Shown piece after piece: positions 1 through 11,405 of a stretch of DNA of 64,000 bases. The DNA is taken from assembly GCA_000309865.1 (NCBI GenBank), contig AMGN01000004.1, forward strand, positions 91,001 through 155,000. Direction: 5' to 3'. Below the pieces are notes generated by a model. That model had not been told where the DNA came from, ran no database searches, and worked only from the letters and a program-made list of their open reading frames with translations. The translations under genes were made by a program, and so were the position numbers. This stretch comes from Methanobacterium sp. Maddingley MBC34. GTDB lineage: Archaea > Methanobacteriota > Methanobacteria > Methanobacteriales > Methanobacteriaceae. Every line of letters begins with the position of its first letter. Positions within the stretch are counted from its first letter, which is position 1.

Positions 1-2013
1 GTTATTGATTCGTTATCGTTAGGATTGCATTTTGATGATTTTTTCACGGCATTTATTGCTGCAGGGTTAGTGGGAATTCTAAATGCCATGTTCTGGCCAA
101 TATTAACCCGAATATTATTACCCTTTATGGTATTCACAGTAGGAGTAGGTTCATTATTATTAAATGCATTTTTACTATGGTTGGCCAGTGATTTAATGGC
201 GGGATTCACCATTGGAGGGCCAGCTTTAATACTGACGCCTATTGCAATGGCAGCAATGACCGCAGTCTTAGCAGCGATTTTAACCATTGATGATGATGCC
301 ACTTATTACCGGAATGTTATCCGGAAGATTAAAAAGGGAAAAATCAAATTCAATGAAAAACCAGGAGTTATATTCCTGGAGATAGATGGTCTTGCTTTCC
401 CTATTTTAAATGAAGCTATTGAAAAGGGGAATATGCCTACTCTTAAAAAATGGTTAGAGAATAATTCTCATAGGGTGGTGCCCTGGGAAACTGATTTGTC
501 AAGTCAAACCGGAGCCAGCCAGGCAGGAATCCTCCATGGGAATAACCATAATATTCCCGCCTTCAGGTGGGTGGAGAAAGATAAAAACAACAAGATCATG
601 GTTTCAACGGGGTTATCTGATGCTCCGATTATTGAAAAAAGAATCTCTGATGGAAACGGGCTTTTAGCCTGCCACGGTGCCAGCAGAACTAACCTGTTCT
701 CTGGAGATGCTACTGATGTTATTTTCACTTACAGTCAGCTTAAGAATCTGGGAAGATTCTATAGTCGGGCATGGTATTATGTTTATTCTTATCCCTCTAA
801 TTTCGCCCGTATTGTAGCATTGTTTTTATGGGATGTTTTACTGGACTTTGCATCACAACTGGTCCACCGGATAAAAAATGTAAAACCACGTATAAGACGG
901 GGTTTTATTTATCCATTTGTAAGAGCCGGGGCCAATGTATTCTTACGTGAGGTGACCACAGCTGTGGTTATTGGGGACATGCTGGAGGGTAAAGTTGATG
1001 TTGCCTATGTAACTTACCTGGGATATGATGAAATAGCTCATCACTCTGGAACCCGGGATTGGGATGCATTTTACGCTCTTAAAAAACTGGATATGCAGTT
1101 TCATCGTTTGGATAATGCCAAAAAGTACGCACCACGCCCATATCAACTGGTGGTTCAATCGGATCACGGTCAAACCAATGGGGCCACTTTCCTGCAAAGA
1201 TATGGTCAGAGTCTGGAAGATCTGGTCCGGGAATTAATGCCTCCAGAAACCCTGATCTACAGTGAACTTTCATCCAACGAAGACCACTTTGGCCAGGCTA
1301 TTCAGAGTCCCTTAGAAGATAGTAAAATATATATAAAGGATCGAAGCGACCATGTAGTGGATGAAAGTAGATATTTATTTGACACAGCAGTAAAAAAGGT
1401 AGATGAAGCTCCAGTGATTAAAGGAAAGGTTTTAGATTACCTGCAACGTCACGAAATTGGGGAAATGCCCCCTAAAAAGATATCTTCCTCAAATGCTCAG
1501 GTTATTGTACTGGCATCAGGAAATTTGGGACTAATTTACTTAACCGAACATGTTGAAAGGTTAACCTTTGAACAGATAAAAGTCATGTACCCTGATTTAA
1601 TTCCGGGCTTGGTTCAACACGAGGGGGTAGGATTCGTAATGGTTAATTCAAAGGAACAAGGGCCGATGGCAGTTGGAAAAGAAGGGATCCATTACCTTGA
1701 AGATGGAACCATTGAAGGGGAAGACCCCTTAATCCCTTTTGGACCCAGAGCCTGCAAACATCTCCTGCGCACTAATGGTTTTAAATATGTTCCGGATATT
1801 CTGGTAAATAGTTTTTATGACCCTGAAACTAATGAAGTAGCAGCTTTTGAGGAACTGGTGGGTAGTCATGGTGGGTTGGGAGGTGAACAAACTCAACCTT
1901 TCGTTATCCACCCTTCTCAGTGGAATATGGGCTCTGAAGAGATAGTGGGGGCAGAAAATTTATACAATGCACTTAAAAAACAGTTAGATAAGTTTAATAT
2001 TAATGGGAGATGA
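1..2013 (+). CDS. Phage-holin-like membrane domain fused to an alkaline-phosphatase-superfamily phosphodiesterase (5' partial)
   Basis: The reading frame is open from the first base of the window, so the true start is probably upstream; a TTG at 25 is the only visible candidate and has no clear ribosome site. About residues 1-95 (counting from that TTG) are hydrophobic with three or so membrane spans, resembling the phage holin 4 superfamily. The rest resembles type I phosphodiesterase/nucleotide pyrophosphatases of the alkaline phosphatase superfamily: D121 in an EIDG motif and D380-H381 in QSDHGQT are likely metal ligands. This family hydrolyses phosphodiester or pyrophosphate bonds, and the membrane anchor suggests an envelope substrate. 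The true substrate cannot be told from the sequence. A short gap separates it from the YwbE-like gene on the same strand. Confidence 0.8.
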   Translation, partial: VIDSLSLGLHFDDFFTAFIAAGLVGILNAMFWPILTRILLPFMVFTVGVGSLLLNAFLLWLASDLMAGFTIGGPALILTPIAMAAMTAVLAAILTIDDDATYYRNVIRKIKKGKIKFNEKPGVIFLEIDGLAFPILNEAIEKGNMPTLKKWLENNSHRVVPWETDLSSQTGASQAGILHGNNHNIPAFRWVEKDKNNKIMVSTGLSDAPIIEKRISDGNGLLACHGASRTNLFSGDATDVIFTYSQLKNLGRFYSRAWYYVYSYPSNFARIVALFLWDVLLDFASQLVHRIKNVKPRIRRGFIYPFVRAGANVFLREVTTAVVIGDMLEGKVDVAYVTYLGYDEIAHHSGTRDWDAFYALKKLDMQFHRLDNAKKYAPRPYQLVVQSDHGQTNGATFLQRYGQSLEDLVRELMPPETLIYSELSSNEDHFGQAIQSPLEDSKIYIKDRSDHVVDESRYLFDTAVKKVDEAPVIKGKVLDYLQRHEIGEMPPKKISSSNAQVIVLASGNLGLIYLTEHVERLTFEQIKVMYPDLIPGLVQHEGVGFVMVNSKEQGPMAVGKEGIHYLEDGTIEGEDPLIPFGPRACKHLLRTNGFKYVPDILVNSFYDPETNEVAAFEELVGSHGGLGGEQTQPFVIHPSQWNMGSEEIVGAENLYNALKKQLDKFNINGR

Positions 2014-2113
2014 TTTTTGATCAATTAATGTTAATTAGGTATTTTGATATTCATTTGAAAACAAAATGATTTATTGTTCAAATTTTAAATTCTTTAGATT
2101 TAGAGATGAAAAT

Positions 2114-2317
2114 ATGAGTCATAAGAACGGTAAAAACCGGAAAGATATAAAAGCAGGATCGGAAGTTTATATTGTACTTAAAAAGGATCAACGCAGTGGA
2201 AAAAGAACTAAAGGGATTGTTAAGGATTTATTAACACGTTCTTCTTCCCATCCTCATGGAATCAAGGTTAGACTTGAAGACGGGAGAATTGGAAGGGTTC
2301 AAGAAATAATTAAGTAA
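2114..2317 (+). CDS. YwbE family protein (DUF2196)
   Basis: A 67-residue basic protein matching the YwbE/DUF2196 family in length and in its conserved core: NRKDIKAG near the start, then VLKKDQRSGK, GIVKDLLT and HPHGIKVRLEDG in order. The frame extends 16 codons further upstream, but that extension (Phe/Arg rich, no family match) is unlikely to be translated; the ATG at 2114 begins exactly where the family alignment begins. The small barrel-like fold with many basic residues suggests nucleic acid binding, which is inference; the family has no established function. It stands alone, followed by about 130 bases of AT-rich sequence. Confidence 0.85.
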   Translation: MSHKNGKNRKDIKAGSEVYIVLKKDQRSGKRTKGIVKDLLTRSSSHPHGIKVRLEDGRIGRVQEIIK

Positions 2318-2450
2318 TAAAATTAATTAGAATAAACTAATTAAATAATGTATGTTAATAAGAATAAAACTAATAACGATAATTAAAATTAAGATAGAAT
2401 TAATAAATGATCAATAAGAATAATTTAAAAAGGTATTGATAAGTAGGAAT

Positions 2451-2720
2451 TTATTCCTCTTGTTTAACAGGGATTTTCCAGAGGTAACCTACTTTTTTAC
2501 CGCTTACTTGTTTGTTTTTACCTTTCTTTTTGGTTAACTGGGCTTCACTACCTTCCCATGATTCAAGGTTTTCATCAAGGTATTTGGCTATTTCTTCACT
2601 GTATTTTTTGGTTCCAATGGTGTAAGTATCGCTTTTGTTACGGATGTAGCTAATTCCGTCACCTTTTTCTTCCATTACCTTGGATATTTCCATTATTTTT
2701 TTATAAAAATCTACTGACAT
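2451..2720 (-). CDS. Small conserved hypothetical protein
   Basis: An 89-residue, highly charged protein that I do not recognise. It has no membrane segment or signal peptide. The N-terminal half looks like a helix followed by a tyrosine-containing beta segment, and the C-terminal third is Lys-rich (KKKGKNKQ) before a short hydrophobic strand. The start is well supported: GGAGACATATT-type sequence precedes the ATG at 2720. A run of T-rich sequence surrounds the 3' end. It sits between the YwbE-like gene and tfb, transcribed on the tfb strand but separated from it by about 180 bases, so it is probably its own unit. The codon use and length suggest a real gene, but no function can be given. Confidence 0.65.
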   Translation of the reverse strand: MSVDFYKKIMEISKVMEEKGDGISYIRNKSDTYTIGTKKYSEEIAKYLDENLESWEGSEAQLTKKKGKNKQVSGKKVGYLWKIPVKQEE

Positions 2721-2904
2721 AATATGTCTCCTTTTTTTATATTTGATTAAAAATTGTTCATGAATTTGTTGGGTATTTTATTCATTTTGCAGTTCAGTTT
2801 ATATAGGTATAGGTTCGAAAATTAAAATTTTGTGAAAATAGAGAAGATTTTTTATTTCTTTTAATTTTTTCTCTATGTCACGTTAACAACACATTAACTA
2901 ATTA

Positions 2905-4172
<1,268 letters not shown>

Positions 4173-4189
4173 GCACTAAACCGAAAATC

Positions 4190-4224
4190 TTATATACTAT
4201 TATTCTTCGCGTCATAGTATATAA
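4190..4224. promoter_or_regulatory. Inverted repeat with twin TATA-like elements upstream of gar1-tfb
   Basis: Two perfect 11-bp arms, TTATATACTAT at 4190-4200 and its complement at 4214-4224, flank a 13-base spacer containing CTTCGCGTC. Each arm holds a TATATA core. On the minus strand, the distal arm lies about 50 bases before the gar1 ATG and fits a TATA box giving a short leader; the proximal arm lies about 25 bases before it and would give a leaderless message. It could be a promoter plus operator; that is inference. Confidence 0.55.
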
Positions 4225-4296
4225 ACATTTCGATAGCTTTATAAAAATTTATAAAAAAGAACACTAAAAGTATCCTACTTTTCACTAATTCCTGCT

Positions 4297-5367
4297 CTAT
4301 GAATCAGTTGATGGTAAGTTAACACTTTTATTTTTAACTTTGCGCCCATAGTAGAGTGCTGCAAGAGCACCCAGTATCGTGGGAATAATATAACTGGCTA
4401 AACGGTCTATAAGGCTAGCTGCCATCACCACATCTGCTGAAATACCAACCACCGCAAAAAGCCCGATTAAAGTAGCTTCTCGTATTCCCCAAGCACCGGG
4501 AAGTAGTGGTAGGAGAGAAATCAGAATTCCAATGGTGTAGATTATCACCAGGGCCAATACTGGAGGGTATACTCCCAATGCTCCGAAACAAATGTACATT
4601 CTCAACATATCCAAACCCCACATGGCAAAGGATAGAACGAAAGCTACCATGAACACATTTCGATCCTGTAAGGCAGTGATGAAACCTGTTGAAAATCGAT
4701 TAATGTAAAATATTATTTTTTCTCTAATTTCATTAAAGGAAATGTCTTTTTTGCTTAAACGGAGAGCAGTGGGATAGATTGATTTTGCAATGGATATTAC
4801 AATTCTTTGTGTGATTTCTTTCCTGAAACCTGCGTAGATGAGTATCCCGAATATAAAAAGGGACACGATGATCATGGCAATGACAAATATCCTGGTTACA
4901 GGGGGTATGTCCCAGCTGAGCAGAAACAGAGCAGAAATAATGGATATTAACACAAATGGGAGAAATTCAAATACCCTGTCTGCGGTGGATGTTGCAAATC
5001 CAATTTCAAATGGTGTTCCCTCTACTTCCCTTAAAAGATATGCCCGCAGTGGTTCTCCTCCTGCAGCGCTGGGAGTGACGTTGTTTCCAAATAAACTGGC
5101 CAGAAGCATCATGAGTAAGGTACTGAATTTTGGTGCGGTGTCAACCACATTCAGAATCAGCTTCCACCTTAAAGTCCATACCAATATTATAGCAGCCTCA
5201 AGTAGGAAATTTAGGGCAATCCATTCCCATTTTGCATTCTCAAGGGTTGTGAGAACATCATTAAAACCTATGAGGAAGGTCATGGCGAAGATCAAAAAAG
5301 CAGCTACTGCAAAGGTGGCAATGATCTTCCATTTATGTTTCAGAATTATTTCATAAGTGTCCTGCAT
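4297..5367 (-). CDS. Lysylphosphatidylglycerol synthase/flippase-like membrane protein (UPF0104)
   Basis: A 356-residue integral membrane protein with about eight hydrophobic segments. The SLFGNNVTPSAAGGEPLRAYLL segment, beginning near residue 91, is the signature of the UPF0104/AglD-like family (the flippase domain of MprF, PF03706), and LLPGAWGIREATLIGLF near residue 290 is its second conserved motif. Members act on lipid-linked intermediates or phospholipids in the membrane, in archaea often in glycolipid or N-glycan assembly, but the substrate of this one is unknown. The ATG at 5367 follows a GAGGAT ribosome site. It is alone, with two 18-bp tandem repeats immediately upstream. Confidence 0.85.
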   Translation of the reverse strand: MQDTYEIILKHKWKIIATFAVAAFLIFAMTFLIGFNDVLTTLENAKWEWIALNFLLEAAIILVWTLRWKLILNVVDTAPKFSTLLMMLLASLFGNNVTPSAAGGEPLRAYLLREVEGTPFEIGFATSTADRVFEFLPFVLISIISALFLLSWDIPPVTRIFVIAMIIVSLFIFGILIYAGFRKEITQRIVISIAKSIYPTALRLSKKDISFNEIREKIIFYINRFSTGFITALQDRNVFMVAFVLSFAMWGLDMLRMYICFGALGVYPPVLALVIIYTIGILISLLPLLPGAWGIREATLIGLFAVVGISADVVMAASLIDRLASYIIPTILGALAALYYGRKVKNKSVNLPSTDS

Positions 5368-5388
5368 TAAACATCCTCTAATAAAATT

Positions 5389-5424
5389 AATTAATCCTTT
5401 AAATTTAATTAATCCTTTAAATTT
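5389..5424. repeat. Two tandem 18-bp repeats
   Basis: The unit AATTAATCCTTTAAATTT occurs twice head to tail at 5389-5406 and 5407-5424, in the presumed promoter region of the UPF0104 gene. The sequence is AT-rich and close to self-complementary at its ends; it may be a regulatory duplication or simple slippage. Confidence 0.7.
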
Positions 5425-5524
5425 GAATATAACGCCCTACTAAGACTTGAATTAAACAAATGATTAAATTTAATCAATCCAATAAATTTTAATCTTACAA
5501 ATTCAGGAGTTTAATTCTTAACAA

Positions 5525-6202
5525 TTAAATACCTAAAATATCGGATAGAGAAATTCCTTCTTCAAGTTGATGGAGTATTTTATCTTCATTCTTTTTTATT
5601 TGAATTGCTTCCAGGATTACATTATCTAAAATTTCTCCAGCTACTACAACCACTCCACCTTCATCTCCAAAAATCCAGTCTTCAGGGGTTATTTTTATTC
5701 CACCACATTCAAGGGGAATATTGATTTCTCCTTCAGCTCGGGGAGTTCCAGCATGAGGAACCACTGACCGTGAAAAAACAGGGTAATTAAGTTCTCGGAC
5801 TGCTTCTACATCGCGCATGGCACCGTAGATCACTGTGGATTGGATTCCTTTTTTCTGGGCGTACTTACTGAATAATTCACCCCAAACTCCAATGTCATCC
5901 CCGTCACAGCATATAAAAACTATATCTCCTTTGTTGCCAGTTTCAACAGCTTTCAGTGAGGTTCCCCAATCGTCCTGTTGGGTTTTAACAGTAACTACCC
6001 TACCACCTATTTTTAGATCATCCTTGATTGGTTTTACACCCGGAATAACTCCATATTTACCTGTTAAATTTTTCAGGGCATCTGAAATGTGGGATGTGCT
6101 GATATTTAGGGTTTTCAGTCTGAAATCAATATCTTTTCCCATTTTCTTGGATGAAAATTGTCCTAATACAGATTCTGCGGAAATTTCCATTTTTTTAGCC
6201 AT
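5525..6202 (-). CDS. RraA-like family protein
   Basis: A 225-residue protein of the RraA / HMG-CHA aldolase superfamily (formerly called demethylmenaquinone methyltransferase-like). Visible family marks are the VIPGVKP segment near residue 53, the GAMRD loop that carries the substrate-binding Arg and metal-binding Asp, the VVPHAGTPR segment and GDEGGVVVV. Superfamily members cleave 4-hydroxy-4-methyl-2-oxoglutarate or related 2-oxoacids, or bind RNase E in bacteria; in methanogens the substrate is not established and menaquinone metabolism is unlikely. It starts 4 bases after the DUF211 gene ends, so the two form a transcription unit. Confidence 0.8.
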   Translation of the reverse strand: MAKKMEISAESVLGQFSSKKMGKDIDFRLKTLNISTSHISDALKNLTGKYGVIPGVKPIKDDLKIGGRVVTVKTQQDDWGTSLKAVETGNKGDIVFICCDGDDIGVWGELFSKYAQKKGIQSTVIYGAMRDVEAVRELNYPVFSRSVVPHAGTPRAEGEINIPLECGGIKITPEDWIFGDEGGVVVVAGEILDNVILEAIQIKKNEDKILHQLEEGISLSDILGI

Positions 6203-6206
6203 AAAA

Positions 6207-6497
6207 TCAGTCCTGAGGTGTGGTCACTTCTTCGACCATAGTTCTTCCAGCAACAACCTCATCTACACTGTGTATGGAACCACCGTACTGTTCAATGGCC
6301 TTACTTATTTCATCAAAGTTCAGGTCGTTGCCCTGCATGGTGACTTTAATGTTTTCAGTTTCCTTGTCAATTTCCATAAGAGTAACATTAACACCTTCCA
6401 CACCACTTACTTCGCTTAAAAATTTAGCAAAATAGGGTAATGTGGGCTCGTGGGGTTTTAATACGTCTAAAACGATTCTAATAAGACCTTTTGCCAA
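6207..6497 (-). CDS. DUF211 family protein
   Basis: A 96-residue protein with the DUF211 pattern: GLIRIVLDVLKPHEP at the start, EVSGVEGVNVTLMEID in the middle, and GSIHSVDEVVAG toward the end. The family forms small ferredoxin-like folds found mainly in archaea; structures exist for homologues but no function is settled, though the ACT-like fold hints at ligand sensing. It is the first gene of a two-gene unit with the RraA-like protein, which may mean it regulates or assists that enzyme; this is inference from the 4-base spacing only. Confidence 0.85.
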   Translation of the reverse strand: MAKGLIRIVLDVLKPHEPTLPYFAKFLSEVSGVEGVNVTLMEIDKETENIKVTMQGNDLNFDEISKAIEQYGGSIHSVDEVVAGRTMVEEVTTPQD

Positions 6498-6828
6498 TTT
6501 AGGCCCTCCAATTTTTATTTGTATTATTTGTAGTGTATGTTTTCATTTTAAGTTCCATGTGTAATTCCATGTATAAATTCTTTATTGGGAATATTATAAA
6601 ACTTTATGCACATAAACACTCTAAAATCAAAATGATATATTTAAATAGACTATAAAGATTTAATTAAACTTCAAATTAATAAAAAAATCATTGTTAAGCA
6701 CATTGGGCCATATGATGGTGTTTAAACAATTTTCGTGGGAAAGAAGTATTGTTGATTACTTTAATTTTATATAGGAGATGGGTTATAATATTCTGTAGAT
6801 ACTTATTAGCACCATCAAAAGGTTTAAC
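6498..6828. other. AT-rich divergent intergenic region
   Basis: This stretch separates the DUF211 gene (minus) from the Toprim gene (plus) and should hold both promoters. A TATA-like TTTATATAG near 6768-6776 is placed about 55 bases before the Toprim ATG. I see no RNA gene, repeat array or credible small open frame in it. Confidence 0.5.
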
Positions 6829-7248
<420 letters not shown>

Positions 7249-7334
7249 TAGTATTATCCAGATACTGATACTTCAGGCTGCATGATTTAGCCTCATTTTA
7301 TCAGCAGTATCTATACATTGATGGAGGCCCAAAA

Positions 7335-8498
<1,164 letters not shown>

Positions 8499-8538
8499 AC
8501 TAATAACCTTCCAGTAATTGGTAATGGATAATAGTGAT

Positions 8539-8583
8539 ATTAACCGTACTAACTTGCTCTATTGGGCATTAACCGTACTAACT
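8539..8583. repeat. Pair of 16-bp direct repeats after dnaG
   Basis: ATTAACCGTACTAACT occurs at 8539-8554 and again at 8568-8583, start points 29 bases apart. It lies between dnaG and the AAA+ gene, where the promoter of the latter should be; it could be a paired operator site. Confidence 0.7.
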
Positions 8584-8594
8584 ATCCAATTAAA

Positions 8595-8629
8595 GATAGC
8601 TATTCAGGAAATATTACCTAGTAGCTATC
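8595..8629. promoter_or_regulatory. Hairpin between dnaG and the AAA+ gene
   Basis: A perfect 8-bp inverted repeat, GATAGCTA at 8595-8602 and TAGCTATC at 8622-8629, encloses a 19-base loop and is followed by AT-rich sequence with a short T-rich stretch. It could act as a terminator or RNA-processing site for dnaG, or as a protein-binding palindrome before the next gene. Confidence 0.45.
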
Positions 8630-8727
8630 AATCATTTATTTTCATTTATTATAAGAATTCATTTATTTTAAATTTAACATGACTTTTACTTGAACTGAAT
8701 GGGTTTAAAAAAAATTGAGGGAAAATC

Positions 8728-10239
8728 ATGTATATCAACATGAAAAAAGAATTTTTGGTAGATATCGAGAGCACAGCAGATATTCAAATACCTCAAGATC
8801 CCATGGAAAGAGTAATTGGCCATGATGATATTATAAAATTTGTTAAAATAGCCGCCAAACAACGCAGAAATCTCCTTCTGGTGGGTCCGCCAGGCATAGG
8901 AAAATCCCTCATAGCCCAAGCTATTTCAGTCCACCTTACCGAACCACAGGAAGAAATAACTGTTGTTCACAATCCTGAAAGGCCAGAAAGACCTTTCGTG
9001 GAGATAAAAACTAGAAAAGAAATAGAAAGCGAAATAAATGATTTAAAAAGGGCAGAGGGTGATTTGGTCACTCCCCAGGATGTTCCAGAGCTGGTGGCAG
9101 AACGTCTAGGATTTCGCTGCCCCAGTTGTGAAAGTTACACCAGTGCATATCAAAGTATATGCCCCCAATGTGGAGCAGATAAATATTCTCATATGAATGC
9201 CCGCAGAAAAAACTTAGGCGACCTTTTGGGAATGTTCGAGATGAACAATGGACCGGTGAACATTCCCCAGGACAGGGTTACCACCACCCGCATGAATCAA
9301 GGTCGGGAGGAAGTGGTGATCTACGAACGAGCCGATGGAGATAAAATCAAAATATTAGATCAGCAGGCCCTGGAAAAAAGAAGGGAAATGGTTGAAGAAA
9401 AACCCAAAAACATAATCGTCCCCCTGGAGCGTAAGAGCTTCATCCAGGCAACTGGTGCCAGTGAAACAGAGTTACTGGGTGATGTGCGCCATGATCCATA
9501 TGGTGGGCATCCTGATCTAGGAACTCAACCCTATGAGCGAGTTGTTCCTGGAGCGGTTCATGAAGCTCATGAAGGGGTGCTTTTCATTGATGAAATAGTC
9601 CATCTAGCCCCTTTGCAGCGTTATATCTTGAGTGCCATGCAGGATAAGGTCTTTCCCATTGTGGGTAGAAACCCCCAAAGCGCTGGAAGCTCAGTTAAGG
9701 TGGAAGATGTTCCCTGTGATTTCATCTTCGTAGCTGCCTGTAACATTAGGGATATTCAGTACATATTACCTCCCTTACGTTCCCGTATCCAGGGCGAAGG
9801 GTATGAAATGCTAATGCGTACCACCATGCCGAATACGGATGAGAACCAGGCAAAAATGGCACAGTTTGTGGCCCAAGAGATAGAAATGGATGGAAAAATA
9901 CCCCATGCCACCCGGAGTGCTGTTGAAATAGTTGTAGCGGAAGCTAAAAAAAGAGCCCGTATAATTGATGACCAGAATGATGCATTAACTTTAAGACTTC
10001 GGGATCTGGGGGGACTGGTGAGAATGGCTGGAGACATGGCAGTTATGGATGGAAGTCCTTTAATTGAGGATAAACACATAAATTTTGCTGTTAAAAATGC
10101 CATATCCATTGAGGACCAGATTCTGGAACGTTATCAATCCTTTGAACAGGCAATGGATAAAGATCTTTCCAGTTCACAGAAGATGCATTCAACACGAAAA
10201 GGCACACCCAATGACCACGTGGACCGTAGCTACCTTTAA
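8728..10239 (+). CDS. LonB-like AAA+ ATPase with inserted zinc ribbon, lacking the protease domain
   Basis: A 503-residue AAA+ protein. The start resembles archaeal LonB (IPQDPMERVIGHDDIIKFV), with Walker A GPPGIGKS at residues 53-60, Walker B in GVLFIDEIVHL near residue 285, and a sensor/arginine-finger region (PPLRSRIQGEG). Where LonB has its membrane segments there is instead a four-cysteine zinc ribbon, C131-C134 and C145-C148. The C-terminus ends after the AAA+ lid with no Ser-Lys protease domain and no membrane helix. It therefore probably remodels a substrate or feeds a partner rather than degrading it itself. GAGGG precedes the ATG. A terminator-like hairpin follows. Confidence 0.8.
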   Translation: MYINMKKEFLVDIESTADIQIPQDPMERVIGHDDIIKFVKIAAKQRRNLLLVGPPGIGKSLIAQAISVHLTEPQEEITVVHNPERPERPFVEIKTRKEIESEINDLKRAEGDLVTPQDVPELVAERLGFRCPSCESYTSAYQSICPQCGADKYSHMNARRKNLGDLLGMFEMNNGPVNIPQDRVTTTRMNQGREEVVIYERADGDKIKILDQQALEKRREMVEEKPKNIIVPLERKSFIQATGASETELLGDVRHDPYGGHPDLGTQPYERVVPGAVHEAHEGVLFIDEIVHLAPLQRYILSAMQDKVFPIVGRNPQSAGSSVKVEDVPCDFIFVAACNIRDIQYILPPLRSRIQGEGYEMLMRTTMPNTDENQAKMAQFVAQEIEMDGKIPHATRSAVEIVVAEAKKRARIIDDQNDALTLRLRDLGGLVRMAGDMAVMDGSPLIEDKHINFAVKNAISIEDQILERYQSFEQAMDKDLSSSQKMHSTRKGTPNDHVDRSYL

Positions 10240-10272
10240 GAACCCATTAACCATTGGGGTTATTTTTTTGTT
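10239..10272 (+). terminator. Hairpin and T-run after the AAA+ gene
   Basis: AACCCA and TGGGGTT around a short loop (10242-10262) form a stem with one bulged base, followed at once by a run of seven Ts. This matches an intrinsic-type terminator placed right after the stop codon at 10239. Confidence 0.6.
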
Positions 10273-10406
10273 TTTATTATGAAATTTGTACTCCAAATCC
10301 AATACTAAGTTCTAAAATCAAAAGATTTAATTATTCTAATGGCAATAGTGTTATAAAAATAGCCCGGATTTTAGTTTAAGCAATAAGAAAATTCATTACT
10401 GATACT

Positions 10407-11405
10407 ATGAACCATTATTCCAACGGAAACTGGAAATCATCCCAGGGGGATCCCACTGATATCAAAAGATTCGTGGGAAATGCTTCTGATTACCATCAAG
10501 AGAAGAACTTTTTAGAAGCCTTTGATCTCCCTGAAATGATGGAAGATTACCTCTTTGAATTGGAAATTCGAAACTACTCACGTAACACAATCAAAACATA
10601 CAGATCAATCATCAACAATTTCTACAAATTCCTGAAGGATGAAAAGGAATTATATGATGAAAGACAGGTTTTAAGGGGTTTTAAACGTTATATACGTCAC
10701 CTGAAGCGTGAGAAGAATGTCTCACAGAATTACATTTACCTGGTTACAGTGGTGGCCAAAAAATTCTTCGAATTTGGCGGAATACACATCCTGGAAGAGG
10801 TTAAAACTCCCAAAAGAACCAAATCTCTCCCTAAATCCCTTAATGAAGAGGAGGTTAAAAGTCTTATTAATGCCATGGATACTCACGATCCCGTTGACTC
10901 ATCATCACCAACCTCTGAATCCCTAAAACTTAGAAATAAGTTAATCCTGGCGTTGTTATATTCTTCAGGATTGAGGGTTTCTGAACTGGTCTCACTTCAG
11001 ACCAACAATGTTGATCTGGAAGAGCGAACCATTAGGATCAGGGGAAAGGGTGAAAAAGATAGAATTGTCCTGTTTGATGATTCCACCAAGCTGCTAATAG
11101 AGGATTTCCTGGAGAAAAGAACCTGTGAAAGTGAATATATTTTTGTGAATCGTTCCGGAAACCACCTAACACCTCGGTATGTTCAGATGATGATCAAGGA
11201 TTACGCACGGGTGGCAGGTATTAAAAAGAAAGTAACTCCCCACATATTACGGCACTCATTTGCCACTCACCTACTAAAAAATGGTGTGGACATTCGAGCT
11301 ATTCAACAGCTTTTAGGGCATTCTAATCTATCTACAACTCAAATTTACACCAGTGTGGATATGCAGACCCTTAAAAACGTTTATGACCGCGCTAAACTGC
11401 GTTGA
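10407..11405 (+). CDS. xerA: Tyrosine recombinase XerA
   Basis: A 332-residue site-specific recombinase of the archaeal XerA/XerC-D type, expected to resolve chromosome dimers at a dif-like site. All catalytic residues are present: R190 (GLRVSEL), a lysine in the RGKGEKDR hairpin near residue 215, H279-x-x-R282 (HILRHS), H305 (LLGHSNLSTTQ) and the nucleophile Y314 (IYTSV). A core-binding SAM-like domain covers about residues 42-130. The first 40 residues (Asn/Gly/Asp-rich) are an extension compared with typical XerA of about 285-300 residues; internal Met codons at about 44-45 would give the usual length. No dif-like site was recognised nearby. It appears monocistronic. Confidence 0.93.
   Translation: MNHYSNGNWKSSQGDPTDIKRFVGNASDYHQEKNFLEAFDLPEMMEDYLFELEIRNYSRNTIKTYRSIINNFYKFLKDEKELYDERQVLRGFKRYIRHLKREKNVSQNYIYLVTVVAKKFFEFGGIHILEEVKTPKRTKSLPKSLNEEEVKSLINAMDTHDPVDSSSPTSESLKLRNKLILALLYSSGLRVSELVSLQTNNVDLEERTIRIRGKGEKDRIVLFDDSTKLLIEDFLEKRTCESEYIFVNRSGNHLTPRYVQMMIKDYARVAGIKKKVTPHILRHSFATHLLKNGVDIRAIQQLLGHSNLSTTQIYTSVDMQTLKNVYDRAKLR

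Noticed and set aside
10407..10540. Treating the first 44 residues of XerA as part of the core fold
   Set aside because: They are polar and low in conservation, and the usual family length starts near the internal Met codons at about 44-45.
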